NCBI RefSeq assembly: GCF_019039105.1
Contig: NZ_JAHPIV010000007.1
Coordinates: forward strand, 62,001-126,000
Direction of reading: 5' to 3'
DNA: 64,000 nucleotides
From: Desertibacillus haloalkaliphilus
Lineage (GTDB): Bacteria > Bacillota > Bacilli > Bacillales > KJ1-10-99
Shown in pieces: positions 63,305 through 64,000 of this stretch (position 1 is its first letter; each line of letters opens with the position of its first letter). The notes beneath the pieces were generated by a model. It did no database searches and was not told the origin of the DNA. It saw only the letters and a list, made by a program, of their open reading frames with translations. The position numbers and the translations under genes were made by a program.

Positions 63305-64000
63305 AAACAATACACACTTATCACTTGTTCAACTGTTTCTGCTACTAACTGATCGGCACGTTCCATTGCACAATCAAGGGTTTGCGGGCGATCAGTTATA
63401 CTAAAAAACGCATCTACACCATACTTAGCTACTTTTTTATACCCGTCATCTAAGCTTCCTGAGATACAAATAACCGGCACTTGTTTCTGTTTCGCACGTA
63501 ATCCTACACCCATCGGCACTTTTCCAAAACTCGTTTGCTCATCCGTTTTCCCTTCCCCTGTAAGCACAAGACTTGCACCGTTCACCTTCTCATCAAAACC
63601 CAGAACATCAAGGACAAGGTCAACACCTGGTTGTAATCCCGCATCCAAAAAAGCGATCAAGCCCGCACCTAGCCCTCCAGCTGCGCCTGCACCTGGTAAA
63701 TCCTTCACGTCTTTTCCCACTGTTTCTTTTACCACTGCTGCATAATGTGAGAGCGCTTGATCGAGCTGTTCTACCATCAAGTCTGTCGCTCCTTTTTGCG
63801 GTCCAAAAATAAAAGATGCACCATTCGGTCCGCAAAGCGGATTTGTTACATCACTGGCTACCACCACTTCAACATCACGAAGGCGAGGATCAAGATCTTC
63901 AATCGAAATAGAATGTAGCCGTTTTAACTGTGCCCCTCCCCGCTTTAATTCAACACCTGCTTCATCAAATAATTTTACACCAAGCGCAGTCGCCATCCCT
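63286..64000 (-). CDS. glycerate kinase (3' part, cut by window edge)
   Basis: 238 codons visible of a family usually near 380; the frame is open to position 64000, and the ATG at 63996 is internal (GGMATALG). Motifs of the GarK/GlxK family: DVTNPLCGPNGASFIFGPQKGA (NPLCGPNGA), PGAGAAGGLGAGL and LTGEGKTDEQTSFGK. It phosphorylates D-glycerate, feeding it to glycolysis. Product position (2- or 3-phosphate) cannot be told. Confidence 0.92.
   Translation of the reverse strand, partial: GMATALGVKLFDEAGVELKRGGAQLKRLHSISIEDLDPRLRDVEVVVASDVTNPLCGPNGASFIFGPQKGATDLMVEQLDQALSHYAAVVKETVGKDVKDLPGAGAAGGLGAGLIAFLDAGLQPGVDLVLDVLGFDEKVNGASLVLTGEGKTDEQTSFGKVPMGVGLRAKQKQVPVICISGSLDDGYKKVAKYGVDAFFSITDRPQTLDCAMERADQLVAETVEQVISVYCLRGPRS

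Noticed and set aside
1-64000. CRISPR arrays, insertion sequences, prophage genes, riboswitch leaders
   Set aside because: No regularly spaced repeats, transposase or phage structural genes, or recognisable riboswitch cores were seen on either strand.

Overview
The window looks like an AT-rich chromosomal segment of an aerobic-to-facultative, endospore-forming member of the Bacillaceae. The evidence is strong Gram-positive ribosome binding sites (GGAGG types) before almost every gene, a GerAB germination permease, a Spo0E-like phosphatase, coat-like low-complexity proteins, sulfolactate genes, opuA-type osmolyte transport, htpG, ccdA, a YugO-type K+ channel and many rho-independent terminators. 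There is no sign of a prophage, insertion sequence, CRISPR array or rRNA operon. Only one RNA gene is visible, a tRNA-Val(GAC) at 46.3 kb.

Layout: 1-2.6 kb holds the N-terminus of an AprX-like subtilase running off the left edge, and htpG with a CIRCE-type operator. 2.6-3.5 kb has two tandem paralogous Gln-rich coiled-coil proteins behind a sigma-E-like promoter. 3.6-6.2 kb has a metallo-beta-lactamase-fold hydrolase, an EamA transporter and a DUF421 protein. 6.2-12.1 kb is the most coherent unit, a seven-gene leftward operon (TetR regulator, BKACE enzyme, L-carnitine dehydrogenase, hotdog thioesterase, OpuA-type ATPase, permease and binding protein). I read it as uptake of carnitine and/or betaine plus conversion of carnitine to the osmoprotectant glycine betaine. 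Two TetR-like operators overlap its promoter. 12.4-25 kb is mostly single metabolic genes (UbiD decarboxylase, MarR plus azoreductase sharing an operator, phospholipase D-like protein, SDR, AKR, CcdA). 25.4-39 kb carries the germination permease, an MFS pump, membrane proteins, a molybdopterin oxidoreductase, DUF3231, YjiH-type and PstS-like proteins, and several hydrolases.

39-47.6 kb is rich in small genes, several under 60 codons: candidate spore proteins (Pro/Tyr-rich, Asn-rich), a Spo0E-like protein, ywbE, a second azoreductase, a quinone-oxidoreductase-like enzyme, and two gene remnants (a histidine-kinase ATPase tail and an unknown C-terminal fragment). 47.7-50.7 kb is a signalling pair: a PAS-GGDEF-EAL protein followed by a chemoreceptor broken by an apparent one-base frameshift. 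51.8-55 kb is pflB-pflA with a perfect FNR/CRP-type box. 56-58.4 kb is a comB-comA-VOC operon for (R)-sulfolactate, a known Bacillus spore metabolite. The right end has an OB-lacking ATP-dependent DNA ligase core, nagA, an ABC-class ATPase, a K+ channel and the 3' part of a glycerate kinase cut by the edge.

Functionally the themes are osmoadaptation, sporulation and germination, redox and quinone stress, and fermentation. Product calls rest on motif and family recognition by eye; no database search was possible. Promoter and operator calls are pattern matches.
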